A stretch of 64,000 nucleotides of DNA from Thalassocella blandensis. Its GTDB lineage: Bacteria > Pseudomonadota > Gammaproteobacteria > Pseudomonadales > Cellvibrionaceae. A program made the position numbers and the translations under genes. The DNA is taken from assembly GCA_902141825.1 (NCBI GenBank), contig CABFPG010000001.1:744001-808000 (forward strand), given 5' to 3'. Shown here piece by piece: positions 1 through 9,168 of this stretch. Position 1 is the stretch's first letter, and every line of letters begins with the position of its first letter. The notes beneath the pieces were generated by a model that made no database searches, had not been told where the DNA came from, and saw only the letters and a list, made by a program, of their open reading frames with translations.

Positions 1-158
1 AAACGGCTTTACTTGCCAGAGCGCAACTTGAAATTGACCGGCAGGAATATCAGGAAGCCCTGCAGTTACTCCGCAAAGTCATGCAGATAAACCCTGCCCG
101 CCACGATGTTGCCAGCAATATCCGAACACTGGAAAATGTTGTTCGACAGGAGAGTTAA
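1..158 (+). CDS. C-terminal end of a TPR-type protein (partial)
   Basis: Only the last 51 codons are in the window, read in the frame starting at base 3 and ending with TAA at 156-158. The visible piece has a helix-turn-helix pattern with the TPR-like spacing (EYQEAL...RKVMQINP), so the full protein probably contains tetratricopeptide repeats. The start and any N-terminal domain lie outside the window, so its role cannot be given. The next gene starts about 105 bases downstream on the same strand. Confidence 0.6.
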   Translation, partial: TALLARAQLEIDRQEYQEALQLLRKVMQINPARHDVASNIRTLENVVRQES

Positions 159-263
159 TAAAGACCGGCTACGCTAAAATAACGTCGGACTTTATCAAGC
201 AAGCCGAATGCTTTAGCATGTCTGCAAGTTCTGAATATTTTTGTACTTTGCTTACTTACTAAT

Positions 264-785
264 ATGCCAGCGTTAATCGGTTTTGGCTGCCCAGACAGTC
301 ACATTCACTTTTATATTGCCAACCGGCCGCCCATCGATGACTATCCACAGATGCAGGAGTTGCGTGGCCTGGCCAGTGGCGAGATTGCCCATATTGTAAA
401 AAACACCAGCAATCACTGGCGCAAAGTATTTAATGTATATGCCAAATTATTGTTTGACTGGCAGGCGCTAATCCCTCACAAATCGCAGAGATTCGTTCAC
501 CACGAGAATTGGCAATCTTTGCGTGATGAGACTTTGTTTCAGGAAAACTCGCATGCGTCTTTACTTTTTAACCGGCCAGATGTGGATAGAAAGTCGAATG
601 CCATTCGAATTATTGCGGGAAAAACCTACGCAGCCTCTCTAGATTTGCCGGCATTGGAGTGGCTCGATAATTTTTTTGCTATCAATAAAGAATATCGTTT
701 GATTGTCAGCCCCTATCCGGATTATCGCCAACTTTCGAATGCGCGTATCGCCCAGTTAATTACGCTTATGCAAAGCATGGATTGA
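264..785 (+). CDS. Conserved-looking hypothetical protein, 173 aa
   Basis: A soluble protein without signal peptide or membrane segment. I do not recognise the family with confidence. It contains paired aromatic/histidine stretches (DSHIHFYIANRPP; ENWQSLRDE) and a C-terminal helix. It converges tail to tail with the cupin-like gene (4 bases between the two stop codons), so the two share a 3' region. The ATG at 264 has no clear Shine-Dalgarno sequence, so the start is moderately certain. Base composition is like the neighbours, which argues for a resident gene. Confidence 0.6.
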   Translation: MPALIGFGCPDSHIHFYIANRPPIDDYPQMQELRGLASGEIAHIVKNTSNHWRKVFNVYAKLLFDWQALIPHKSQRFVHHENWQSLRDETLFQENSHASLLFNRPDVDRKSNAIRIIAGKTYAASLDLPALEWLDNFFAINKEYRLIVSPYPDYRQLSNARIAQLITLMQSMD

Positions 786-789
786 TAAT

Positions 790-1803
790 TTAGCGGTTTA
801 ATTGACTCAGCAAAAATGCCCGAAGTTTTCTGGCTTTATCTTCATCCATCTCACCCAGCACTCCTTGAGCATGCTCTGGAATATGATCATGAGTTTGCCC
901 GTTGTGTTCAAAAATATAATGGGTAAATATTTCTTGCCAGACTTTGCGTTGTTCAGCGGGAAGGTCGCGTAAGGTGAGTAACGCATGATGTAAAACATTC
1001 ATTGGTGTTCCCATGTACTGCGGAACGTCCCGCCACCAGTAATTAATTAAAATATTAAATGGCGCCAGACTTTCTACGTGATGCCACCACATACTGGGAA
1101 TTAGCAAAGCGTCACCGGGGTGTAATTCCACGATTTGCGCATGTGCCAAGGCCTCTTTAAATTTAGGGAACTGCGTATAATCAGGTTGATGAAAATCGAC
1201 CAGGCTTATCGCCTGCCCGCCTGGCGCCCAAGTCAAAGGGCCAGGATAGAGATTTTCCAGTTGATCCGGCGGAAAAAGTGTTACCCGCCGATGCCCCGCT
1301 ACTGTACATGCTATATTTGTCGGTAAGTCCCAGTGCGCTGCAATTCGATTTTTATTCCCCAGCCAAATACCTACCCGAGGGGAAAGGCTCTGCAAAGCCA
1401 AATCATTTTCCTGGCGTAACCCTGGCAACCAGTCATCGACAACGGTGGACCCCATGTAAAGCGTCGGTGGCTTTTCATCTTTTAGATGCAACAGCAGCTT
1501 ATCCAGCAACTGATTTAAATTGACCTTGTGGGATTCATAATTAAAGTCGGTAAAAGTAGCATTGTAAAATACCCGACCATCAATCTCCGGCTTGCCGACA
1601 GAGACAACAACAGGCTTGCCCTGATAATACCGACGTAAATAATCAGCGGCTTGTGATGGTGACTGTCGGCTCGCCTTCACAACAGGCCAGTGCTGAACCA
1701 ATCCACGCATCACCAGCGGCTGCGTTGCCTGTAACACTTCAAGAGGAATATTTTCGGCGCTAGCGCGCGTATCCGCGCTTACTTGAGATGTGATATTTAA
1801 CAT
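790..1803 (-). CDS. Cupin-like (JmjC-type) Fe(II)/2-oxoglutarate oxygenase family protein
   Basis: This 337-aa protein has the architecture of the Cupin_8/JmjC-like family. An HxD iron-binding pair lies at His157/Asp159 (AAHWDLPTNIA) and a distal histidine in SMWWHHVE near residue 241. A basic GHRRVTLFPP strand typical of the family follows the first pair. Known relatives are Fe(II)/2-oxoglutarate-dependent hydroxylases of proteins or small molecules; the substrate here is unknown. The gene lies 31 bases after the SapC gene on the same strand, so the two probably form one transcript. In Cellvibrio-like and Caulobacter-like bacteria, SapC and cupin-like genes often sit beside TonB receptors (recalled synteny), suggesting a link to surface nutrient uptake. 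Confidence 0.82.
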   Translation of the reverse strand: MLNITSQVSADTRASAENIPLEVLQATQPLVMRGLVQHWPVVKASRQSPSQAADYLRRYYQGKPVVVSVGKPEIDGRVFYNATFTDFNYESHKVNLNQLLDKLLLHLKDEKPPTLYMGSTVVDDWLPGLRQENDLALQSLSPRVGIWLGNKNRIAAHWDLPTNIACTVAGHRRVTLFPPDQLENLYPGPLTWAPGGQAISLVDFHQPDYTQFPKFKEALAHAQIVELHPGDALLIPSMWWHHVESLAPFNILINYWWRDVPQYMGTPMNVLHHALLTLRDLPAEQRKVWQEIFTHYIFEHNGQTHDHIPEHAQGVLGEMDEDKARKLRAFLLSQLNR

Positions 1804-1834
1804 GAGGTGAATTAATGTTAAGGCGTATCGTCAA

Positions 1835-2569
1835 TTACTTTCCGAGCGTATTACTTTCGATGCGATTATTTTTACGCTGTATCAATGCGGCAAAGTTTGA
1901 TTGCGAGGCTAACACCCAATAAGCTTGCTGCAGAATCCCGTTGCGACTGAAAGTTTCCAGTACACCGGCAGGCAAAGCGCGAAGCTTCTCTTCATTAATG
2001 GTTTGAAAACCGACAAGTTTATTGTTGGACCCGTCTACCAATTTGACTTCAAGAGTAAAAGGCTCCATCAGTTCATATTCCAGCAGCGCATTGAAAAAAT
2101 TCAAGCTGTCTTCCTGACCCTGGTGAATGGCTCCAAGAATATTACTTATTCTGTCCAGGTACGCACTATTACCGCCCTGCGCCATAAAAACAAACTCACC
2201 CTCCGTTTCGCTAATACGAGGGCTGTCCATGTCCACATAGATGACCTGTGTTTCCTGCCCATCGGCCGTTTTTTTCCCGCCGATGAAAAAAGGTTGGCGC
2301 TCTATCATCAGTGGGATATAGCTTGCATCCCAATGATCTTGATCGAGAAATACGTTTTCATTGTCTTCAAAGCCCATTAATGCTGCAGCGTAATACCGCC
2401 CATTTTGCGAGTCCTGCTGAAAACAAATGGGGTAATGTGTTTGAATATTGCGAAACTCCTGCGGAAACGTCAGTACTGACGGCAAATTGTCTCCAAATGC
2501 CGCAGATTTTCGCGTAATGATTTTTAAATTCTTATGTGTGACATTATCAAGGAGGACAGTATTACTCAT
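1835..2569 (-). CDS. SapC family protein
   Basis: A 244-aa soluble protein matching the SapC family: an N-terminal LKI-rich segment followed by the conserved FPxEFRNIQTHYPICF region and a YYAAALMGFEDNENVFL stretch. The name comes from S-layer-associated proteins, but the biochemical function is unproven. In Proteobacteria it is found next to TonB-dependent receptors, cupin-like proteins and tryptophan-halogenase-like genes, as partly seen here. A good ribosome-binding site (AAGG, 7 bases upstream) supports the ATG at 2569. A terminator at 2737-2770 separates it from the upstream TonB receptor, so the SapC/cupin pair should have its own promoter within 2570-2736. Confidence 0.85.
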   Translation of the reverse strand: MSNTVLLDNVTHKNLKIITRKSAAFGDNLPSVLTFPQEFRNIQTHYPICFQQDSQNGRYYAAALMGFEDNENVFLDQDHWDASYIPLMIERQPFFIGGKKTADGQETQVIYVDMDSPRISETEGEFVFMAQGGNSAYLDRISNILGAIHQGQEDSLNFFNALLEYELMEPFTLEVKLVDGSNNKLVGFQTINEEKLRALPAGVLETFSRNGILQQAYWVLASQSNFAALIQRKNNRIESNTLGK

Positions 2570-2736
2570 GATGTCGCCTTATGCGCAAGATAATATTGGA
2601 ATAAGTTTTAGCAGATATAGACCATATATTTTTATTTACCGGATTATCAATGTGTGATGATTCCTGTAGTCAGGACAACCATTACAAGTGCGACTGTCAG
2701 AGCAATCACACCATAATATTCCAGCAAAGAAATAAC

Positions 2737-2770
2737 GAAAAGATAAGTCGTCGAAAGTAACGACTTATCT
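2737..2770 (-). terminator. Rho-independent terminator of the TonB receptor operon
   Basis: A perfect 11-bp inverted repeat (AGATAAGTCGT at 2741-2751 with ACGACTTATCT at 2760-2770) with an 8-base loop. Read on the minus strand it is followed by a short T run. It lies 36 bases past the receptor stop codon. Confidence 0.8.
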
Positions 2771-2805
2771 TTAACGAGGTTTAGTGTAACGTTTATTGCG
2801 TCAAG

Positions 2806-5800
2806 TTAAAACACATAGCGTACACCAAGATTATAACGCGCGTGACCCACAGCGTATTCACGAACCTGGTATTTGGAACGGCCATGCACCCGACGGTTTT
2901 CCTCAGTAATATTAATACCTTCGGCAAACAGCGATAACTGGTCGTTCACTTCGTAGCTGATATTTGCGTCCCACTGGTAATACTCTTCCACGAATTTTGG
3001 ATCGATAGCCGGGTCCAGTAAGAACTCATCTCGCCAGTTATACGTTATCCGAACTTCTATCCCGTTTTTATCATAGAAACCAACAAGGTTCGCAGTGTCA
3101 CTCATACCGGGTACTACCCACTGTGCTTCCTTCAGATTGATATCGTACTCCAATTCTCCGTTAACAATGGTGTAGTTGGCTTGCATACCAAAACCGGATT
3201 CGCCAAACGTGTGCTGCAGCATAATTTCCCAGCCTTTGACTCCGGTTTCGCGCTGGTTGACTGGAACACTGACATCAAAGAGCAGCACCGGGTCCGTAGA
3301 CTGGCCAAGCACAAACGCTTCAGCCTCGTCGCCCTCTCCCATTATGACCACTCCAGGCTGGCCATCATAATTTTCGACGTAATAAGTATTTAAATCTTCA
3401 TCATCGAATTCAAACGTACTGTCACCCCCCGTAATTTCTTCCACGGCCTGATCATACAAAGGGCCGTCAATGGGGGTATGAAGATCATCGAACAAACGCT
3501 CATCTTCAAAGGTGCCGTTCGCAATAAAATTGATCACATCTTTTTTCCAGAATCCGATAGATGCATAACTGTCTTCACTGTAATACCATTCAACCGAGAG
3601 GTCGTAATTGTCCGATTCCATGGGAAGCAGTCGAGGGTTTCCGCTGGAGGCAAAGCCGACATCTTTATTTAATCCATTAAGTTGGATACCACCACGCAGA
3701 TCATTGTAAACAGGGCGAGTGATTGTTTCACTGTAGGAAGCTCTGAGAATAACATCCTCCATCACTTCAATATCAAAATCGATACTTGGGAGAAATACAT
3801 CATACCCACCACCGAGTTCGGTAAAGCCCGAAATCTGATTCCCGTCGTCATCGAGCGCTTCAACAAAATTCAAGCCGCCATCCAAAACCGACCACATAAT
3901 ATCGTCATACAAAGGTACGTATGCTTCAGAGTGCACATCGGTTTCTTCATAACGGGCACCAACAAAGAGATTGTAAGGTCGATTAAGAAGGTCCCCTAGA
4001 TAATGTCCCTGAACGTAGATGGCATTTGATGTCTCTTTGGTAATCTGGTCTGTATCAAAATTATAAGACGGACAGAATCCTGTCAGGCAGGGCCCACCTA
4101 AACCGATGACATTGGTATGCTCTCCGGATTGCAATAGTTCCTCACCGCGTTTGATCATCGCATCGAAATCCCAGGTAAAGAATTCACTTACCTGCCGGGG
4201 ATCACCGCTGCCATGTAAGTCATCGAAAGCTCCAGCCATCGTATCGATAGTCAATAAATCTGCGATTGCGCCAGGATCACCAATACCACCCCAGTCATCA
4301 CGCGCAATATTCATTTCGCGGTGACGATTACTGACCTCAATCCAGCTCACGCCAAAATTAATACTGTGCCCTCCGTCGAATTCAAAGCCTGCATCCAGTT
4401 GCGCTTGCTCTACATCCATCCTGTCTTTAAACGTGCCGAAGTTACTGCCAGATAATTGCATGTCGTTCACATCAAGATCATCGATACGAATAATCTGATT
4501 ATAGGAGTTGCGCTCCCCCAGCTGACGCTCCAACACGGGCATACCATTTCCAGAAAAATATCCCGTCGTGGTAATACGATTCAATGACGCCACTGCCACA
4601 GAACCACTTGCTCCGTTTTTGCTGTTAGGACGGCCCTCACCAGATGAATTGTGATAGTCCAGGTTCACGCTCCATTGCTCTGTCGGCTTCCAGGCTACAT
4701 TCACACCACCAGATTTAATTTCATTTACAAACGCAAAAGAGCCCACTCCCTGCAAGTTGTCTTGCGAGCAACCCACCTGACGATACATTACCGGCGACCA
4801 GATATTACCATCGCGCACCCATTCACTTTCGCGAGTACGACATCCGGGGTCAAACCAGCCAGACAAATCCTGGTGGTAAGTTTCGATTTCATTTTGCGCG
4901 TAGGTATAATCCAGCGTAACGGTGAGATTATCCATCGGTGCATATTGCAGGGTAAGCTGACCGTTCGTACGTTTACGTTCAAAATCGTCCAGATTGTATT
5001 GAATATTTGTGGGTATCGCGTAGATCCCATCCACTAACTCATCTGGAAACCCGATTGCATCGGGGTCCCCTACCGGAATAGAACCCCACTCAGCATCTTC
5101 GTGTTCCTCATCAATCATTTCCTGCGTGACAAAGTTGCGGCTATAGAAATCCTGTGTGGTGGTAGATTGTGTTCCACCCTCTCGTTCCTGATAGCTGAAG
5201 GACAGCGATGCACCAAAGGTATCGTCCATAAAGGTGTTACTTAACAGGCCGGAAAATTCCGGTGTTAAACTGCTGCCATTTCGTGTGCCGGTATCATGCA
5301 CCCCTTTCAGGCTGACGACAGCTTTCAGTTCCGGATTTTCCAAAGGTTTAGTGGTTTTAACATTCACGACAGCACCAATACCACCCGTCGCTACATTGGC
5401 TCGCCCGGATTTATACACTTCCACCGCCGAAACGCCTTCAGATGCAATATTACTAAAATCGAATGATCGACCACCGGTGGTTGGCATTTGACGACTGTTA
5501 AAAGTAACCAGGTTAAAGTCCGGACCGAAACCACGTACCGTAATTTCAGATCCTTCACCACGAGTTCGATCTATCGCTACCCCGGTAATACGCTGGAGGG
5601 ATTCCGCGAGGTTGGTATCTGGAAACTTGCCGATATCTTCCGCTGAAATACCATCCACTACACCTTTTGCATCGCGCTTTAAATCCATGGAGCGCTTTAA
5701 ACTCGCGCGAATACCCGTCACGATAACTTCTTCGTCGACACCAGGCGAATTCGGCTCACGGCTCTCTATCACTTCATTCTGTTGCTCGGTTTCTTCTGTT

Positions 5801-5880
5801 TGCTGTGCATAGGTATTCACGCCAAGAATCGATGCGATGCTTGCAGCCAGAAGTTGATGTTTGAATGCATGTTTATTCAT
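2806..5880 (-). CDS. TonB-dependent outer-membrane receptor (TonB-Xanthomonas/Caulobacter type)
   Basis: This 1024-aa protein has a signal peptide (residues 1-25, ending ...NTYAQ), a TonB box (EEVIVTG near residue 50), a plug domain (DIGKFPDTNLAESLQRITGV, then the EITVRGFGPDFN strand) and a long 22-stranded-barrel region ending in the expected aromatic terminus (NLGVRYVF). It belongs to the large subfamily used for oligosaccharide and other bulky substrates. It lies 87 bases downstream of the GH16-like lipoprotein gene on the same strand and a terminator follows it, so the two form an operon. The combination suggests uptake of a glycan captured by the lipoprotein. The ATG has a GGGGA ribosome-binding site 8 bases upstream. 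Confidence 0.93.
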   Translation of the reverse strand: MNKHAFKHQLLAASIASILGVNTYAQQTEETEQQNEVIESREPNSPGVDEEVIVTGIRASLKRSMDLKRDAKGVVDGISAEDIGKFPDTNLAESLQRITGVAIDRTRGEGSEITVRGFGPDFNLVTFNSRQMPTTGGRSFDFSNIASEGVSAVEVYKSGRANVATGGIGAVVNVKTTKPLENPELKAVVSLKGVHDTGTRNGSSLTPEFSGLLSNTFMDDTFGASLSFSYQEREGGTQSTTTQDFYSRNFVTQEMIDEEHEDAEWGSIPVGDPDAIGFPDELVDGIYAIPTNIQYNLDDFERKRTNGQLTLQYAPMDNLTVTLDYTYAQNEIETYHQDLSGWFDPGCRTRESEWVRDGNIWSPVMYRQVGCSQDNLQGVGSFAFVNEIKSGGVNVAWKPTEQWSVNLDYHNSSGEGRPNSKNGASGSVAVASLNRITTTGYFSGNGMPVLERQLGERNSYNQIIRIDDLDVNDMQLSGSNFGTFKDRMDVEQAQLDAGFEFDGGHSINFGVSWIEVSNRHREMNIARDDWGGIGDPGAIADLLTIDTMAGAFDDLHGSGDPRQVSEFFTWDFDAMIKRGEELLQSGEHTNVIGLGGPCLTGFCPSYNFDTDQITKETSNAIYVQGHYLGDLLNRPYNLFVGARYEETDVHSEAYVPLYDDIMWSVLDGGLNFVEALDDDGNQISGFTELGGGYDVFLPSIDFDIEVMEDVILRASYSETITRPVYNDLRGGIQLNGLNKDVGFASSGNPRLLPMESDNYDLSVEWYYSEDSYASIGFWKKDVINFIANGTFEDERLFDDLHTPIDGPLYDQAVEEITGGDSTFEFDDEDLNTYYVENYDGQPGVVIMGEGDEAEAFVLGQSTDPVLLFDVSVPVNQRETGVKGWEIMLQHTFGESGFGMQANYTIVNGELEYDINLKEAQWVVPGMSDTANLVGFYDKNGIEVRITYNWRDEFLLDPAIDPKFVEEYYQWDANISYEVNDQLSLFAEGINITEENRRVHGRSKYQVREYAVGHARYNLGVRYVF

Positions 5881-5967
5881 TTTATTTTCCCCTAATGGAG
5901 TTAATTTTTATTAACTTTTCGTCGCGTGGAATCTGGCGCTTTGTTGTTAAAAAAGCGCCTCCAGGAT

Positions 5968-8421
5968 CTAATTGGTTATTTTGATCCAGTTGATATTTAC
6001 TTCTCGCCCAACAAAATCCAGGCGCAAAGTCTGTTCTCCTGCGACTAACTCCACTTCTGCTTTTTGACTGATCCATGTCTGCCAACCACCGGTAGGCTCC
6101 AGGGTTTGCATATCCACCTCAACACCATTCATGGAAACGGTAAATCCATCGCTGCCATTTGCACTTGCCATGCGATACTCAAAAACATAGGTACCATCGG
6201 CGGGAATATTCACCGTGTATTCGGCCCAATCTCCCGGCTCTGCGTGGCCAATATTCTCGCCGCCACCTTCATCCGAGCTCGCTTCTGTTTGCAGGCCGCT
6301 CTGCGCGACAAACGATTCTGCTTCCACCTGCTGGACCAGAATGTAGGGAGGAACTACGTCGAACCAGTTGACATTCACTCCGCCCCCGACAAATTCGAAT
6401 CGAACCGTGTGTAGTCCTTCTTCCAAGATAAATTCAGATGAAGACAGGGTGACCCAGGTTTGCCATCCGCCTGTATCGACGATGGATTGTGTTTCAATAA
6501 TCTGGTCGTCAACCATTAAATTGAACCCGGGACTTCCACCTTCACTCGCCACGCGGTAATCCAAACGATAAAGTCCGGCAAATGAGGCTTCGAAGGTATA
6601 TTCCAGCACATCGCCCTCATCAATATCACTGACATTTAATCCACCATTTTCATCGGCAGTTTCTTCAGTTTGAACGTCACCGGTCACCGCACTGTAGTCT
6701 TCGGCTTCAAAACGTTCATGCCGTGCTTCAACAAAAGCAGGCTGCATTGCCAAAGGTCCATTTACACAGTTTTCATTGCTGATGCAGGATAGATAGATGT
6801 TATCCAGCTGAAAATGCACCTGATCATGGAATTCAATCGTGAGTAAGAAGCCAACATTATTAGGGTCTAAAGGTAACTCATCGCCTTCAACCACACCGGG
6901 AATCCAATTCAGCCAGTCCGGTGCAATGAAAGGATTAGCAATAAAATCTGCCACAGGTATGGAATAGCTCACCCAGGTATCCGGCGTGAGTTCTGCCGTA
7001 TTCCAATAAAATATTCCCATGTAGGGCCAAGCGGTTTCCATTCGAATATCAAACACTTCTGTGAGTGTATTTGCGCTGTCGATATACATATCGAAATTCA
7101 ATACAACATCTTTCCCAGTGAAAGCTACACCAGGAGCATTAAAGCTAATATTGGCATCGCCCCCTGCGTTGGTCACATCAATCACGATACCGCGGTCAGT
7201 TTCGGAATCGATCTCTTGCATAACGGCCGTTTGGTAGAGGCCGATGTCCAGCTCGTGCACTTCGTCGGTATAGTGATAAAGGAAGTCTTCCAGAGCATCG
7301 GTATATATCGGTGTGACCGTCTCACCCACCGATTCGATGCGGTCGGACGCAGCATTATTAACACTGCGGTTAACTGCAGAGGCACAATTCACGGTGTCTT
7401 GCGAAACCGTAGGATCACAGCTGTAAACACGAACGTAGTCGATCAGGAAGTTCGCGGGCACGGTGGCGCTTGCATCTGCCGAGAGTGCAAACACTAACTG
7501 CATGTCCTGGTTAAACGGACCACTTTGGTCGACTTCCAGCGCATCACCATTCATGCTATAAGCCCAAGTGTTTAATGTATCCACCGAATGAACATGCACA
7601 CCGTCGATGTACCAGCGTATTTGCGCCTCACTCCACTCAATCGCATACTGGTGAAATTCCTGTGAAGCGCCAAAGGTCGCTTTTTCGTTAAACCGCACGG
7701 CATTGGTCAGATTCAAACCGTATTGCGCACCTGCTTGAATACCTTTGTGATATGTTTGCAGCAGACTCAGCTGGTTAATTCCTTGATATAAATCCGCCAT
7801 GGGCAGTAGTTTAAAAACGCTGTCTAAACCACCACCAGCCGGAATTTGAATACTCGTTTCAATCCGGCCATAACGCACGGAGTTCATGCTTTTCAGGTAA
7901 GAGGTGGATGCATCGGCAACACTGATCTCTGCAATGCCTTGCGCAACGTCAACATTCACGGCATCCCAAATTAATGGGTCAATTTCGCTGTCAAACTCAT
8001 CTCCCCATATTTGAGTCCAGCCGTATTCTTCAATGTCTTCAAAGTCATTTTTAACATTGATTGTCACCAGCGCAGTTGCAATATCGCCAGAGGCGGTGTG
8101 GGTAATTTGGTAGGAAAAGTTATCTTTTCCGTGAAAGTCGGGATCAGGGGCATAAGTGAAGCTTCCATCACTTCTAAAATCCAATGATCCATTTGTCGTA
8201 CTACTGCCGCTTACAAGCGCAATGGTAAAAGGCCCTTCGCTGCGATCGTTTAAAACAACATCACCCTCAATTGCCCCTCCGTCTTCCATCGCATCAAACT
8301 GATCTCCAACAGCAAAGATATTGCGCACAACGTAGTCATCAGCATCTCCGCTGCCTCCACAGGCGGTAAGTCCTGCAGCCGTCAGGAACGACAGGGCAAG
8401 ATAAAGTGGATTCTTCATCAT
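5968..8421 (-). CDS. Surface lipoprotein with GH16-like (probably inactive) domain and two CBM6 modules
   Basis: An 817-aa lipoprotein. A signal with lipobox (LTAC, Cys about 21) is followed by a cadherin-like domain (residues 30-130), a GH16-like beta-sandwich (about 135-345, with FHQYAIEW...IRWYIDGV and FLIDYVRVY strands), a middle beta-sandwich (about 385-560) and two CBM6 domains (about 575-690 and 700-817), both with the GGWQTW motif. The GH16 active-site strand, normally E-hydrophobic-D-hydrophobic-hydrophobic-E, reads QLSLLQ at residues 217-222 (7756-7773), so both catalytic glutamates and the aspartate are replaced. I infer a glycan-binding rather than glycan-cleaving role, probably for a beta-glucan, feeding the TonB receptor encoded 87 bases downstream. 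The first ATG has GGAG 7 bases upstream. Confidence 0.85.
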   Translation of the reverse strand: MMKNPLYLALSFLTAAGLTACGGSGDADDYVVRNIFAVGDQFDAMEDGGAIEGDVVLNDRSEGPFTIALVSGSSTTNGSLDFRSDGSFTYAPDPDFHGKDNFSYQITHTASGDIATALVTINVKNDFEDIEEYGWTQIWGDEFDSEIDPLIWDAVNVDVAQGIAEISVADASTSYLKSMNSVRYGRIETSIQIPAGGGLDSVFKLLPMADLYQGINQLSLLQTYHKGIQAGAQYGLNLTNAVRFNEKATFGASQEFHQYAIEWSEAQIRWYIDGVHVHSVDTLNTWAYSMNGDALEVDQSGPFNQDMQLVFALSADASATVPANFLIDYVRVYSCDPTVSQDTVNCASAVNRSVNNAASDRIESVGETVTPIYTDALEDFLYHYTDEVHELDIGLYQTAVMQEIDSETDRGIVIDVTNAGGDANISFNAPGVAFTGKDVVLNFDMYIDSANTLTEVFDIRMETAWPYMGIFYWNTAELTPDTWVSYSIPVADFIANPFIAPDWLNWIPGVVEGDELPLDPNNVGFLLTIEFHDQVHFQLDNIYLSCISNENCVNGPLAMQPAFVEARHERFEAEDYSAVTGDVQTEETADENGGLNVSDIDEGDVLEYTFEASFAGLYRLDYRVASEGGSPGFNLMVDDQIIETQSIVDTGGWQTWVTLSSSEFILEEGLHTVRFEFVGGGVNVNWFDVVPPYILVQQVEAESFVAQSGLQTEASSDEGGGENIGHAEPGDWAEYTVNIPADGTYVFEYRMASANGSDGFTVSMNGVEVDMQTLEPTGGWQTWISQKAEVELVAGEQTLRLDFVGREVNINWIKITN

Positions 8422-9168
8422 TTGTTTACTCCATTTATTATTATTTGTTGTGTTTATTTTTTGAAACCTAAACTGCCAGATATCAGGTTCGGTTTTTTTG
8501 ATTGTGTCTGCTTATTATTTTTATTAGTGCGACTTGTATCGCTTTTAAGTTTTCTGAGTATGTAACGCGTGTTGTTTGCTCGGGAACAAAAGACGCGACA
8601 TCCCGGTCGAATTTAAGCCGGCCCAGTTTCTGATAGGCGGAGAACTATAAGGAGACTTGTGAATCAAGTCGTTTGAATGAAGAAAAACTTTGTAAATAGA
8701 TCGTTCGAATAAAAATTTTCAGCAGCACTTGTACTATTTTTTACCAATTCACCTAATAAACAGGCGTTTTTTTAGCTCCGTGTCGATTTATATGCCCTTG
8801 TTCGCGGCCCACTTTTAACCGCCCCATACCCACATTAACCCTCGCTAACGATTACCACGACACCAGCACTTATGCACCCAACGATTGTTCCAAACGCTGC
8901 TTTTTTATTCATTGTTTTTTATCCCTAGCCTGCCCCTGCTGCACTGCACGAGCGCCTGTTCATGAGAAGCGGTAATCAAGAAAAGAAAATCAACACGTTG
9001 GAGTCTACAAAGCAGACAGCTTTGGGACCTGAATGGGCGACAGAATTCAAAGAAAAAGATAAAGCTTGCGAATCGGTATCGCCCGGATCTCACAACATCA
9101 ACCAGACAGACCTTACCTGCAACAAGCAGATTATGGATATTCAGCGACGTGCAACCTTCATCGCACAA
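8422..9168. other. Long intergenic region, no convincing gene
   Basis: About 750 bases upstream of the GH16-like lipoprotein gene and downstream of the patatin gene. Short open frames on both strands overlap each other, have no ribosome-binding sites and no recognisable product. The part near 8440-8700 is A/T-rich and should hold the promoter of the lipoprotein-receptor operon, but I could not identify a specific operator. Confidence 0.6.
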
